A stretch of 64,000 nucleotides of DNA, taken from NCBI RefSeq assembly GCF_014897705.1, contig NZ_JABUXV010000019.1:21344-85343 (forward strand). Reading direction: 5' to 3'. A program made the position numbers and the translations under genes. The stretch comes from Brachybacterium sp. FME24 (lineage in GTDB: Bacteria > Actinomycetota > Actinomycetes > Actinomycetales > Dermabacteraceae). The notes below the pieces were generated by a model. The model was not told the origin of the DNA and did not search any database. It worked only from the letters and a program-made list of their open reading frames with translations. This document shows, piece by piece, positions 42,186-50,870 of this stretch (its first letter is position 1; each line of letters starts with the position of its first letter).

Positions 42186-44236
42186 CTTCCTCCGACGAGA
42201 AGCACGAGGCGGCCGGCGACGAGGCCCAGGCAGCAGCCGAGATCGCGAGCGAGAAGGATGCCGAGCGCGGCCTGCGCCCCGGTCAGAGCGCCAAGAACTT
42301 CTGGCCCTCGACCAAGCGGCTGGTCCGCGAGATCGGCCCGGAACGCAAGTTCATGGTCGCCGCGATCCTCATCGGCGTGGTCTCGGTGGCGCTGAGCGTC
42401 GTCGGCCCCAAGATCCTGGGCCGCGCGACGGACATCATCTTCACCGGGCTGATCTCGAAGGGCCTTCCCGCCGGCGCGGACCCGAAGGAGGTCATCGCGC
42501 AGATGCGGGAGCGGGGCGAGGACCAGTTCGCCGACATGCTCTCGGGGATGACGCTCACCCCCGGCGAGGGCATCGACTTCACCTCCCTCCATCAGGTGCT
42601 GGCGCTCGCCGTCGCCCTGTTCATCGGCTCTGCCCTGCTCATGTGGATCCAGGGCGTCGCACTGAACCGGATCATCGTGCGCATGGTCTACCGCCTGCGC
42701 CGCAACGTCGAGGAGAAGCTGCACCGCCTGCCGCTGGCGTACTTCGACCGGATGAAGCGCGGCGAGATCCTCTCGCGCGTCACCAACGACATCGACAACA
42801 TCCAGAACACCCTGATGAACACGGTCACGGGGCTGGTGAACTCGATCCTCACGGTGCTCGGCGTGCTGGTCATGATGCTCACGATCTCCTGGCAGCTGTC
42901 GTTGATCGCGCTCGCCGTGATCCCGGTGGTCGTCCTGCTCACGGCCGTCGTCGGGTCGAAGGCGCAGAAGCTGTTCGCCCAGCAGTGGGACGCGACCGGG
43001 GTGATGAACTCCGAGGTCGAGGAGGCGTACACCGGGCACAGCCTGGTCACCGTCTTCGGCCGTCGTGAGCAGATCGCGCAGCGCTTCGAGGAGCGCAACG
43101 AGAAGCTGTTCAAGGCCACCTTCGGTGCGCAGTTCGTGTCCTCGCTGATCATGCCGCTGATGATGTTCGTCGGGAACCTGTCCTATGTGGCGGTCGCGAT
43201 CGTCGGCGGCCTGCGGATCGTCTCGGGCCAGCTGTCCCTCGGCGACGTGCAGGCGTTCATCCAGTACTCCCGTCAGTTCACCCAGCCGCTGTCCCAGGTC
43301 GCCTCGATGGCGACCATGCTGCAATCCGGGGTGGCCAGCGCCGAGCGGGTCTTCGAGCTGCTGGACGCCGACGAGCAGGAGGCGGAGACGACGGTGGACA
43401 CCGCGGCCGCGGGGATCCGCGAGGGCCGCGTGGAGTTCGAGAATGTGCGCTTCTCCTACACGCCCGAGCGCGAGCTGATCCGTGACCTCTCCCTGGTCGC
43501 GGATCCCGGTCACACGGTCGCGATCGTCGGCCCCACCGGCGCGGGCAAGACCACGCTGGTGAATCTGGTGATGCGCTTCTACGAGGTCGACGGCGGCCGC
43601 ATCACGATCGACGGGATCGACATCCGCGATCTCACCCGCGCCCAGCTGCGCTCGAGGACCGGGATGGTCCTCCAGGACACCTGGCTGTTCAAGGGCAGCC
43701 TCAGGGAGAACATCCGCTACGGCCGCCTGGATGCGACCGACGAGGAGGTCCTCGAGGCCGCCCGCGCCACCCACGTCGACGAATTCGCCCGCCAGCTGGC
43801 CGACGGGTACGACACGGTCGTGGACGACGACGAATCCTCGCTGTCCGCCGGGGAGAAGCAGTTGATGACCATTGCTCGCGCGTTCCTCGCGGCGCCCAGT
43901 CTGCTGATCCTGGACGAGGCCACCTCGAGCGTGGACACCCGTACCGAGGTGCTGGTGCAGAACGCGATGAACCGGCTGCGCGAGGGCCGCACCTCCTTCG
44001 TGATCGCCCACCGTCTCTCCACGATCCGCGACGCCGACTTGATCCTGGTGATGGAGAGTGGCGACATCGTCGAGCAGGGCACCCACGAGCAGCTGCTGCG
44101 GGCCGACGGAGCCTACGCGCGCCTGTACCGCTCGCAGTTCGAGGGCGCCGCGGTCGACATCGACGCCGAGGAGGAGCTGGCCGGTCAGGGCGCCGAGGCC
44201 GAGGTCTCCACCGCGACCGGCGGCATGGCGCTCTGA
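42182..44236 (+). CDS. ABC exporter half-transporter with canonical Walker motifs (second pair, subunit 2)
   Basis: Fused membrane and ATPase protein (684 residues), partner of the previous subunit. A charged N-terminal tail of about 50 residues precedes six membrane helices. A loop between the first two helices holds an insertion (ISKGLPAGADPKEVIAQMRERGEDQFADML), as in TmrA/YheH-type proteins. ATPase domain: Walker A GPTGAGKTT (~455), Q-loop VLQDTWLF, signature LSAGEKQ (altered from LSGGQ), Walker B LLILDEATSSVD (~580) with Glu intact, and IAHRLST intact. The composite arrangement gives one active and one inactive ATP site. The ATG overlaps the stop of subunit 1. A hairpin at 44312-44332 follows the gene. 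Confidence 0.93.
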   Translation: MTSSDEKHEAAGDEAQAAAEIASEKDAERGLRPGQSAKNFWPSTKRLVREIGPERKFMVAAILIGVVSVALSVVGPKILGRATDIIFTGLISKGLPAGADPKEVIAQMRERGEDQFADMLSGMTLTPGEGIDFTSLHQVLALAVALFIGSALLMWIQGVALNRIIVRMVYRLRRNVEEKLHRLPLAYFDRMKRGEILSRVTNDIDNIQNTLMNTVTGLVNSILTVLGVLVMMLTISWQLSLIALAVIPVVVLLTAVVGSKAQKLFAQQWDATGVMNSEVEEAYTGHSLVTVFGRREQIAQRFEERNEKLFKATFGAQFVSSLIMPLMMFVGNLSYVAVAIVGGLRIVSGQLSLGDVQAFIQYSRQFTQPLSQVASMATMLQSGVASAERVFELLDADEQEAETTVDTAAAGIREGRVEFENVRFSYTPERELIRDLSLVADPGHTVAIVGPTGAGKTTLVNLVMRFYEVDGGRITIDGIDIRDLTRAQLRSRTGMVLQDTWLFKGSLRENIRYGRLDATDEEVLEAARATHVDEFARQLADGYDTVVDDDESSLSAGEKQLMTIARAFLAAPSLLILDEATSSVDTRTEVLVQNAMNRLREGRTSFVIAHRLSTIRDADLILVMESGDIVEQGTHEQLLRADGAYARLYRSQFEGAAVDIDAEEELAGQGAEAEVSTATGGMAL

Positions 44237-44311
44237 GGGACGCGATCCGAGCCCGGTCCCCGGGTGCCCGGCGCTCGGCGAGCACGGCGGCGGCGGGCAG
44301 GGGAATGGGGC

Positions 44312-44332
44312 GTCGTTCCTGGTCGGAACGAC
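44312..44332. terminator. Hairpin between the convergent exporter and hydrolase genes
   Basis: GTCGTTCC (44312-44319) and GGAACGAC (44325-44332) pair perfectly around TGGTC. It sits 76 bases past the exporter stop and 8 bases past the hydrolase stop, so it can terminate both. Confidence 0.6.
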
Positions 44333-44339
44333 AGGATGG

Positions 44340-45212
44340 TCAGTCGGCGTCCGCCCGGCGCAGGTGCTCCTGGACGTCGGGCAGGACGCGTTGCGGCGCC
44401 TGATGGAGCAGCCCGTGGCCGAGCCCGTCGTAGCGGTGGACGCTCGCGCGGGGCAGGTGGCGTCGGGCGAGTTCCTCGGCGGCGTCCGGGTTCGAGAGCA
44501 CGGACTCCTGCCCCATCTGCACGAGGACCGGTGCCCGGATTCCAGCGAGCTCCTCGGGCGTGGGCGGGGCGGGCCACGGCAGCGCCGTCCGATAGGAGCG
44601 GCGAGAAGCGGTGGCCAGCGCGAGCTCCTCGGGCCCGGGATCCACCCCCGGGGTCAGCCAGCGCGACATGCGATCCATCCGTCGGTGAGTCGGGATCGCC
44701 CCGGCGACCATGAACCGGGCCAGTGATGCCAGGGGCGGTCGCGCGAGCATCGGTTCGATGAGGACCGCGCCGGCGATGCGCTGGGGACGGTGGATCAGCG
44801 CGGCCAGCACCGAGGCGCATCCGTTCGAGTACCCCAGCAGATGCACCCGGTCCTCACCCAGGCCGTCGAGGGTCTCGTCGAGCCAGCGGGCGCGGTCCGC
44901 CTCCGTCCGGATCGGTGCGGTCTGGGTGCTGCGGCCGGCGGTGCCGAGCGTGTCCGGGGCCAGCACAGTGCGGCCTGAGGTGAGCTCCTCGAGGAAGGGG
45001 GCCCACGACAGGGAGGTGCCTTCGAGACCATGGAGGAGCACCAGGGGCGGCCCGTCGCCCCCCGGGGCCCTGCGGACGAAGGTGTCACCGAATGCAGTGG
45101 GAACATGCAGTTCGTCGGCTTCTGCGGGCCAGTGCGCGGCGAGCGCGTCGTAGGCCTCCCGGTAGCGTGCGGCGGCTGCCGCGTCGGTGAACCGTCCGAG
45201 ACGTGCGGCCAT
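44340..45212 (-). CDS. Alpha/beta-fold hydrolase
   Basis: Predicted cytoplasmic hydrolase of 290 residues. PLVLLHGLEGTSLSW (about residues 56-70) forms the oxyanion-hole HG motif; LLGYSNGCASVLAAL (~125-139) is the nucleophile elbow GxSxG with Ser; the acid region is VLVQMGQESVLSNPDAAEELA and the final His is in RYDGLGHGLLHQ. Reaction and substrate are not determinable; it resembles the large esterase/epoxide-hydrolase-like family. It is divergent from a TetR gene across a perfect palindrome at 45249-45270 that overlaps both promoters, so it is very probably the TetR protein's target. A GGAGG site lies five bases before the ATG. Confidence 0.9.
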   Translation of the reverse strand: MAARLGRFTDAAAAARYREAYDALAAHWPAEADELHVPTAFGDTFVRRAPGGDGPPLVLLHGLEGTSLSWAPFLEELTSGRTVLAPDTLGTAGRSTQTAPIRTEADRARWLDETLDGLGEDRVHLLGYSNGCASVLAALIHRPQRIAGAVLIEPMLARPPLASLARFMVAGAIPTHRRMDRMSRWLTPGVDPGPEELALATASRRSYRTALPWPAPPTPEELAGIRAPVLVQMGQESVLSNPDAAEELARRHLPRASVHRYDGLGHGLLHQAPQRVLPDVQEHLRRADAD

Positions 45213-45248
45213 GGGATCCTCCTGCAGAACGTGGGACGAGATGCCCTA

Positions 45249-45270
45249 TTATGGTACCGATATACCATAA
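45249..45270. promoter_or_regulatory. Perfect TetR-type operator palindrome
   Basis: TTATGGTA-CCGATA-TACCATAA, arms 8 bp each, in the 73-base region between the hydrolase and the TetR-family gene. It is unusually AT-rich for this genome and overlaps the likely -10 elements in both directions. Binding by the TetR protein at 45286 would repress both genes. Confidence 0.75.
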
Positions 45271-45285
45271 AGGGAAGGAGGGAAG

Positions 45286-45849
45286 ATGCCGAAGCGCGTC
45301 GACCATGAGCAGCGGCGCCGGGAGATCTCCGAAGCGGCCCGAGCGGTCATCCTCCGCGCAGGGCTCGCGGCCGCGACCTTCGGCCGGATCGCCCAGGAGG
45401 CCGGGTGCTCCGTCCGCCTGGTGCAGTACTACTTCGGGACGAAGAGCGACGTGCTGGCGGCGGTACGGGACGCGGCCATGCTGCGATCGGCCGGGAGGAT
45501 GCGCGCTGCGGTCGGCCAGGCGCAGCCCGGGGGAGCGGAGCACGCGCGCATCATCCTGCTCGCCCTGCTCCCGCGCACTCCCGAGCAGGTCGAGGACGCA
45601 CGTGTGCTCCAGGCTTTCCACGATGCGTCCATCCGGGACGGAGGATCGCCGCCCGCTGCGCCGGCGATGCTGTCCGCAGTCCTGGTCGATGCGGCTGGCC
45701 TGGTCGAGGACTCCGGCGGTGAGCTGCGCGCACAGGCGCTCGTGGCGCTGTCCGGAGGTCTGGTCGGGGCCGTCCTGTCCGGTGAGCACTCCATCGATCG
45801 TGCCGAGGAGATCCTGGCCCTCGCCTGCGCGGAACTCCTGCGTCTCTGA
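45286..45849 (+). CDS. TetR-family transcriptional regulator
   Basis: Ligand-responsive repressor of 187 residues. Residues 8-56 form the TetR HTH (RRREISEAARAVILRAGLAAATFGRIAQEAGCSVRLVQYYFGTKSDVL), with the typical YYFGTK recognition-helix end; the remaining ~130 residues are a helical ligand-binding and dimerisation domain. It has a strong ribosome-binding site (GGAGGGAAG). It is divergent from the alpha/beta hydrolase with a shared palindrome between them. The inducer is unknown, perhaps a substrate of the hydrolase. Confidence 0.92.
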   Translation: MPKRVDHEQRRREISEAARAVILRAGLAAATFGRIAQEAGCSVRLVQYYFGTKSDVLAAVRDAAMLRSAGRMRAAVGQAQPGGAEHARIILLALLPRTPEQVEDARVLQAFHDASIRDGGSPPAAPAMLSAVLVDAAGLVEDSGGELRAQALVALSGGLVGAVLSGEHSIDRAEEILALACAELLRL

Positions 45850-45920
45850 GGGACCCACGTCCGGTCACCTCGCCGATCGCCCGAGGGCCGCCGCTCGCCC
45901 GGTCCGATACTGCGCTCGGG

Positions 45921-45938
45921 TTCGGCCACATGGCCGAA
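45921..45938. promoter_or_regulatory. 18-bp palindrome upstream of the DUF2306 gene
   Basis: TTCGGCCA-CA-TGGCCGAA, exactly symmetric, 33 bases before ATG 45972. It could be an operator of the following operon or a terminator for the TetR gene upstream. It overlaps an in-frame ATG (45930), which makes the later start more likely. Confidence 0.45.
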
Positions 45939-45971
45939 GCGGAGCCGGGGTGGAGCGGGGAATCTGGACCC

Positions 45972-46838
45972 ATGGTCACCACACCCAGCTCCCGCCCGTC
46001 ACCCCCGGCCCCGTCATCGACCGATCGCACCCCGCCTCCCTCGGAGCTCGAGCCCGCCACCGCGACCGACCCCACCCAGCCCGCCTCGGACGCCACGCGA
46101 GCCCGACGACCGCGAGGCCGACGACCGCGGATCCCGCGCCGCGAGTGGCTGCTGGCCGCCGGACTGCTCCTGCTCGCCCTGGTGCCGTCGCTGGCCGGCG
46201 CGATGCGACTGGAGGGGCTCGCCTCCGGAGCTCCCGCGACCCCGGAGACGGCGCGCTTCGTCGCGATGCCGGTGCCCATCGCGATCCATATCGTCAGCGT
46301 CCTGATCTACTCCCTCCTCGGGATCTTCCAGTTCCTGCCGACGATGCGCCGTCGCCACCTGGGAGTCCATCGCGCCCTGGGCAGATACCTGCTGGTCCCG
46401 GCCGGCTTCGCCGTGGCCCTGAGCGGGCTGTGGATGACGGCGACCTACCAGTTCCCAGCCATCGACGGTCTCGGGCTGCTGATCTCGCGGTACGTGGTCG
46501 GAGCCGCCATGGCGCTGGCTCTCGTGCTGGCGCTGATCGCGATCGGCCGACGCGACGTGCCGACCCACGCGGCCTGGATGATCCGGGCGTACGCGCTGGC
46601 GATGGGCGCCGGCACCCAGGTGCTCACCTCAGGGCCCCCGTTGCTGCTGTTCGGAGCGCCCGACGAGCTCGGGCGGCTTCTCCAGATGGACGCCGGCTGG
46701 CTGCTCAACGTCGTGGTCGCCGAACTGGTGATCGCCCGCTACGTCCGGCCGCGCCGCGGCGACGCCCACGGCTCGCGGAAACGGCGAGGCCCACGCACCC
46801 GCGCGGCCCAAGGCGTCCCGAGCGGAACCGGGAGATGA
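45972..46838 (+). CDS. DUF2306-family membrane protein
   Basis: Membrane protein of 288 residues. A Pro/Thr/Arg-rich cytoplasmic N-terminus (about 55 residues) precedes about seven hydrophobic segments. RRRHLGVHRALGRYLLVPAGFAVALSGLWMT (near residues 120-150) is the DUF2306 signature, with His residues in helices as in four-helix haem proteins; PTHAAWMIRAYALAMGAGTQVL is the second conserved block with a His. Function unknown. It is followed by a histidine kinase gene that overlaps it or starts a few bases later, so all three genes may be one operon. The kinase and regulator could control it or sense its state. ATG 45930 is an alternative start. Confidence 0.85.
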   Translation: MVTTPSSRPSPPAPSSTDRTPPPSELEPATATDPTQPASDATRARRPRGRRPRIPRREWLLAAGLLLLALVPSLAGAMRLEGLASGAPATPETARFVAMPVPIAIHIVSVLIYSLLGIFQFLPTMRRRHLGVHRALGRYLLVPAGFAVALSGLWMTATYQFPAIDGLGLLISRYVVGAAMALALVLALIAIGRRDVPTHAAWMIRAYALAMGAGTQVLTSGPPLLLFGAPDELGRLLQMDAGWLLNVVVAELVIARYVRPRRGDAHGSRKRRGPRTRAAQGVPSGTGR

Positions 46839-46843
46839 CTACG

Positions 46844-48157
46844 ATGCCGAACATGCTCCGCTCCGCCTTTTCCTGGGTGCAGGACCTGTTCACGACGTCG
46901 GCCGTCGGCCCCCGCCCCCGCGATGCCGCGCTCGTGCTGCCCTTCGTGGCGCTCGCCCTGGCCGAGGGAATGCTGCGCAGCGAGCTCCTCCTGCCCGCCT
47001 TCACCACGGCGCTCACGATCGTGATGATCGGGGGCCTGCCCTGGCGTCGACGCCATCCGCTGCTCCTGCTGGGATGGACCACCGTTCTCGGCGCAGCTCT
47101 CGCGATCGTTCATGCGCGCCTCGGCCATGATCCGGTCGCCATGGCGGCGATGATCGTGCTGCTCGCCGTGCCCTACTCCTTGTTCCGCCACGGCACGAAG
47201 AACATGCGTGCCGTCGGAGGGGTGGTGCTCGCCATCGGGATGTCGGCCACCCTGACGCAGCACGCGGCCACGCTCGCCGATACCCTCGTGGGGCTCGCGG
47301 TGGTCGGTTCCGCGGTGCTGAGCGGCGCACTCGTGCGTGAACGCGTCGCCGCCCGGGCCAGGACACTCGACATGGCGCGTGCCCGCGAGCGGGAGGCCGT
47401 GGCCCGCGACCTCCACGACACGGTCGCCCATCACGTCACCACCATCGCCATCCGCGCCCAGGTGGCGACGGCGATGCCCGAGGACCGCGCCCAGGTCGCC
47501 GAATCCCTGGCGGTCATCGAACGTGAGGCGCAGTCGGTGCTCGCCGAGATGCGCGCGCTGGTCAGGTCCCTGCGGGATCCGAGCGGGCACGGGGCAGGGG
47601 CCGAGAACCCGTCCGTCGTCGAACTCGACCCCGCCCCCGGCATCGCACAGCTCGAATCTCTCGCCGATCCCGGGCCGCCGCAGGTCACCGTCAGGCTCGG
47701 GGCCAGCGCCGGCGCCGGCACCAGCGCGAGCACCGGCGCCAGTGCAGCCGCCGCCTCCGCCACCGCTCCCGGCTCCCTACGCGAGACCGCCGAGATGCCG
47801 CAGATCGTGCGCACCACCCTGTTCCGCATCGCCCAGGAGGGCGTCACCAACGCCCGTCGCCATGCTCACGGCGCGCAGTCGATCGAGGTGAGCGTGCGCG
47901 TGGCCGCCGACCAGGTCGTGCTCGAGATACGCGATGACGCACCCGAGCGTGCCGTCTCCCGCCGCGGTGCTCTCCCCGGTGCGCCGGGTCGCCTGGGGGA
48001 GGGCGAGGTGCCCACCGGCGGCCACGGACTGATCGGGATGAGGGAGCGCGCGAGCCTCCTGGGCGGCACCCTCGAGGCCGGGCCGGCTCTCGAGGGAGGC
48101 TGGCTGCTGCGCGCCGAGCTCCCGACCGCCCCGGCGCAGGCGCAGGCGCAACGATGA
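46844..48157 (+). CDS. Sensor histidine kinase (NarL/DesK-type, HisKA_3)
   Basis: Membrane sensor kinase of 437 residues. Residues 20-175 have about five to six membrane segments and no large outer domain. The HisKA_3 helix follows, with phospho-acceptor His in EAVARDLHDTVAHHVTTIA (about residue 193). After an Ala/Gly/Ser/Thr low-complexity insert (GASAGAGTSASTGASA) comes the HATPase domain: N-box EGVTNARRHAHG and G-box GHGLIGMRERASLLGGTL. ATG 46844 is preferred because CGGGAG lies nine bases upstream; ATG 46835 (overlapping the DUF2306 stop) is also in frame. The stop overlaps the response-regulator start. Signal unknown. Confidence 0.93.
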   Translation: MPNMLRSAFSWVQDLFTTSAVGPRPRDAALVLPFVALALAEGMLRSELLLPAFTTALTIVMIGGLPWRRRHPLLLLGWTTVLGAALAIVHARLGHDPVAMAAMIVLLAVPYSLFRHGTKNMRAVGGVVLAIGMSATLTQHAATLADTLVGLAVVGSAVLSGALVRERVAARARTLDMARAREREAVARDLHDTVAHHVTTIAIRAQVATAMPEDRAQVAESLAVIEREAQSVLAEMRALVRSLRDPSGHGAGAENPSVVELDPAPGIAQLESLADPGPPQVTVRLGASAGAGTSASTGASAAAASATAPGSLRETAEMPQIVRTTLFRIAQEGVTNARRHAHGAQSIEVSVRVAADQVVLEIRDDAPERAVSRRGALPGAPGRLGEGEVPTGGHGLIGMRERASLLGGTLEAGPALEGGWLLRAELPTAPAQAQAQR

Positions 48158-48843
48158 GCGCCCCGACGCAGCGCCCGCTCACCGTGCTGGTGGCCGACGA
48201 CCAGGAATCCGTGCGCACCGGGCTGCGCCTGCTGCTCGGCACCCGGGACGGCATCGAGGTCATCGGCGAGGCCGCTGACGGGATCGAGGCCGTCCGCAGG
48301 GCCCAGGAGCTGCGGCCGGACGTCTGCCTCGTGGACATCCGGATGCCCGGCCTCAACGGCATCGAGGTGACCCGGAAGCTCGCTGGCGAACGTGTCGCAG
48401 ATCCGCTCGCGGTCGTCGTGATCACCACGTTCGATCTCGATGAGTACGTGCACGGGGCTCTGCGCGCCGGAGCCCGCGGGTTCCTGCTCAAGGATGCCGG
48501 CCCCGAGCTGCTGGGTGAGGCGATCCGCGCCGCCGCGGCGGGAGACGCGCTGATCGCCCCGCGGGTGACCGCGCGGATGCTCGGTGAATTCTCCCGTCGG
48601 CCCTCCGCCCCGCCCCGCAGCCCCATCGACCCGCTCTCGCCGCGCGAGGAGCAGGTGCTCGAGCTGCTCGCCGTCGGCCGCACCAACACGGAGATCGGGG
48701 CGCAGCTGCACCTCTCGCTGGGGACGGTGAAGACGCACATCGGCGGAATCCTCACCAAACTGGGGGTGAGGAACCGGGTCGAAGCCGCGATGTGGGCGCA
48801 TGAGACCGGACGCGTGGATCCCGGTGCCGCCCCGTCGCGGTGA
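48154..48843 (+). CDS. LuxR/NarL-family response regulator
   Basis: Cytoplasmic transcription factor of 229 residues, cognate to the preceding kinase. Receiver domain (about residues 8-125): VLVADDQESV (acidic pair), VCLVDIRMPGLNG (phospho-acceptor Asp), VVITTFDLDEY (switch Thr), FLLKDAGPE (Lys). The C-terminal LuxR HTH is SPREEQVLELLAVGRTNTEIGAQLHLSLGTVKTHIGGILTKLGVRNRVEAA (about residues 160-212). All phosphotransfer residues are intact. ATG overlaps the kinase stop. Its target is not obvious; the adjacent DUF2306 gene or the ABC importer downstream are candidates by proximity only. Confidence 0.95.
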   Translation: MSAPTQRPLTVLVADDQESVRTGLRLLLGTRDGIEVIGEAADGIEAVRRAQELRPDVCLVDIRMPGLNGIEVTRKLAGERVADPLAVVVITTFDLDEYVHGALRAGARGFLLKDAGPELLGEAIRAAAAGDALIAPRVTARMLGEFSRRPSAPPRSPIDPLSPREEQVLELLAVGRTNTEIGAQLHLSLGTVKTHIGGILTKLGVRNRVEAAMWAHETGRVDPGAAPSR

Positions 48844-48882
48844 GCCATGCGACATCGTTTGGTTTCCATGCAAGACCATGAA

Positions 48883-48894
48883 TACTATTCACCA
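48883..48894 (+). promoter_or_regulatory. Promoter -10 box of the amino-acid importer operon
   Basis: TACTAT at 48883-48888, six bases before GTG 48895, in an AT-rich stretch that contrasts with the surrounding sequence. The spacing fits transcription starting at the start codon, as in actinobacterial leaderless mRNAs. Confidence 0.55.
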
Positions 48895-49827
48895 GTGACT
48901 TCCACCCGTCCCCGTCGGCGCACGCTGCTGCGTGCCGCCCCGCTGGCCCTGGCCACCGCAGCGCTGACCCCCGCGCTCGCCTCCTGCACCCGGGCCTCCG
49001 AGCGCTTGGATGCAGAATCCAACGCGGTCCCCGTCGTGGACCACTCCGACATCGCCGAGATCCCGGAGATCGCGCAGCTGGTGCCGGCCCGGATCCGCGA
49101 ACGCGGCGAGCTGATCAACGGCGCCGCCCTGAACTACGCCCCCGGCGAGTTCGTCGGCTCCTCCGGCAAGGCCATCGGCTACGACGTGGACATCCTCGCC
49201 GGGATCGGCGCCGTCCTGGGCCTGGCGACCCGCACCGAGGCCGCGGTGTTCGCCCAGATCATCCCCGCCGTCGGCTCCACCTACGACGTGGGCATCTCGA
49301 GCTTCACCGTCAACGAGGAGCGCCTGGCGGCCGTCAGCATGGTCTCCTACTTCCAGGCGGGCATCTCCTACGCGGTCAAGGCCGGCAACCCCTACGACAT
49401 CCACCCCGATGAGCTCTGCGGCAAGCGGGTCGCCGTCCAGGTGGGCACGTACCAGGAGGAGCTCTCGCTCGAGCGTTCGGCGCAGTGCAAGGACGAGGGC
49501 GAGCCCGGCTACGACCTGCTCGCCTACGCCTCCAACTCCGATGCGGCCACCAACGTCGCCGGCGGCAAGGGGGACATCCTGATGGCCGACTCCCCGGTGA
49601 CCGCCTACGCCATCGCCCGCTCCCGCGGGACCCTCGAGGCCATCGGCGAGATCGAGGAATCCGCCCTCAACGGCATCGTCGTCGCCCAGGACCAGCCGGA
49701 GCTGGCCGAGGCGATCCGCGCCGCCGTGCAGCACCTCATCGATTCCGGCCACATGGAGCGCATCCTCGCTGCATGGGGCAATGAAGCAGGCTTGATCCCG
49801 ACCGCGGAAGTGAACCCCCAGCCGTGA
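48895..49827 (+). CDS. Amino-acid ABC transporter substrate-binding lipoprotein
   Basis: Receptor of a polar amino-acid importer, 310 residues from GTG 48895. Signal peptide with RRR, hydrophobic core and lipobox LASC (Cys near residue 31). The mature domain is SBP type 3: GYDVDILAGIGAVLGL, then STYDVGISSFTVNEERLAAVSMVSYFQAG (a segment that contacts ligand in this family), GKRVAVQVGTYQEE, and a C-terminal ALNGIVVAQDQPELAEAIRAAVQHLIDSG. The ligand could be Glu, Gln, Asp or His-like. Upstream in-frame ATGs would put non-signal residues before the signal peptide; the -10 box at 48883 supports GTG 48895. Followed by permease and ATPase genes. Confidence 0.92.
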   Translation: MTSTRPRRRTLLRAAPLALATAALTPALASCTRASERLDAESNAVPVVDHSDIAEIPEIAQLVPARIRERGELINGAALNYAPGEFVGSSGKAIGYDVDILAGIGAVLGLATRTEAAVFAQIIPAVGSTYDVGISSFTVNEERLAAVSMVSYFQAGISYAVKAGNPYDIHPDELCGKRVAVQVGTYQEELSLERSAQCKDEGEPGYDLLAYASNSDAATNVAGGKGDILMADSPVTAYAIARSRGTLEAIGEIEESALNGIVVAQDQPELAEAIRAAVQHLIDSGHMERILAAWGNEAGLIPTAEVNPQP

Positions 49828-50870
49828 GCAGCACCGACCCCCACCCCGCCTCGCCGACCGGCGGCGACACCCCGTCCGGCACCCCCGGTGCGTCGCGCAC
49901 GACGGCGGCCACCGCCCGCCCGGCCGACCCCGAGCAGTTCACCCCGATCCGCGCCAAGGCAGCACCCCGCCCCGGCACCTGGGTCTCCGCGGTGATCGTC
50001 GGCCTCCTGGTGCTGGCCCTGGTGAACTTCCTGGTCACCAACCCCGTGCTCGAATGGGGCACCGTCGCCACCTACATCCTGGACGTGAAGGTGGTCCAGG
50101 GCGTCGGCTGGACACTGCTGGTGACGGTGCTGGCGATGGTGCTGGGCACTGTCGTGGCGCTGCTCGCGGCCGTGATGCGCCGCAGCGACAACCCCGTGCT
50201 GCGCGGCGTCTCCTGGGCGTACATCTTCGTCTTCCGCGGCATCCCCGTGTACACGCAGCTGGTGTTCTGGGGCCTGTTCACAGTGATCGTCCCCAAGCTC
50301 GTGGTGGGCGTGCCCTTCGGCCCGGAGCTGCTGAGCTTCTCCACCCGTGACCTGCTCACCGCGTTCTGGGCGGCGGTGATCGGTCTCGGTCTGAACGAGG
50401 GCGCCTACCTCGCAGAGATCATCCGCTCGGGCCTGAACAGCGTGGACCGCGGGCAGACCGAGGCCTCCAAGGCCCTGGGCATGGGCAACGGCAAGATCCT
50501 GCGCCGCATCATCGTGCCGCAGGCGATGCGCGTGATCGTGCCCCCGCTGGGCAACGAGACCATCGGCATGCTCAAGACCACCTCGCTGGTGCTCGCCGTG
50601 CCCTTCACCCTGGACCTCACGTTCGCCACCAACGGCATCGCCAACAAGCTGTTCACCCCGATCCCGCTGCTGATCGTCGCAGCGCTGTGGTACCTCGCGA
50701 TCACCAGCGTGCTCATGGTGGGCCAGTACTTCCTGGAGAAGCACTTCGGCCGCGGCTTCGACGACCGCACCCCGGTCGCCCCGCGCCGCGGCTCCCGCTC
50801 CGGCCGCCAGGCCGCCGTGACCCGCTCCGGCACCACCCCGCACGATCCGCTCCCGGAGGTGGAGCTGTGA
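49824..50870 (+). CDS. Amino-acid ABC transporter permease (HisM/GltK type)
   Basis: Membrane permease of 348 residues. A polar N-terminal stretch of ~50 residues and then five to six helices. [32 protein letters not shown] (about residue 90-120) is the N-terminal signature of His/Glu/Gln permeases, [19 protein letters not shown] follows it, and [57 protein letters not shown] is the EAA loop that docks the ATPase. A long Arg-rich C-terminal tail (about 45 residues) is unusual. The ATG overlaps the binding-protein stop by four bases. A single permease gene implies a homodimer. Confidence 0.93.
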   Translation: MSSTDPHPASPTGGDTPSGTPGASRTTAATARPADPEQFTPIRAKAAPRPGTWVSAVIVGLLVLALVNFLVTNPVLEWGTVATYILDVKVVQGVGWTLLVTVLAMVLGTVVALLAAVMRRSDNPVLRGVSWAYIFVFRGIPVYTQLVFWGLFTVIVPKLVVGVPFGPELLSFSTRDLLTAFWAAVIGLGLNEGAYLAEIIRSGLNSVDRGQTEASKALGMGNGKILRRIIVPQAMRVIVPPLGNETIGMLKTTSLVLAVPFTLDLTFATNGIANKLFTPIPLLIVAALWYLAITSVLMVGQYFLEKHFGRGFDDRTPVAPRRGSRSGRQAAVTRSGTTPHDPLPEVEL

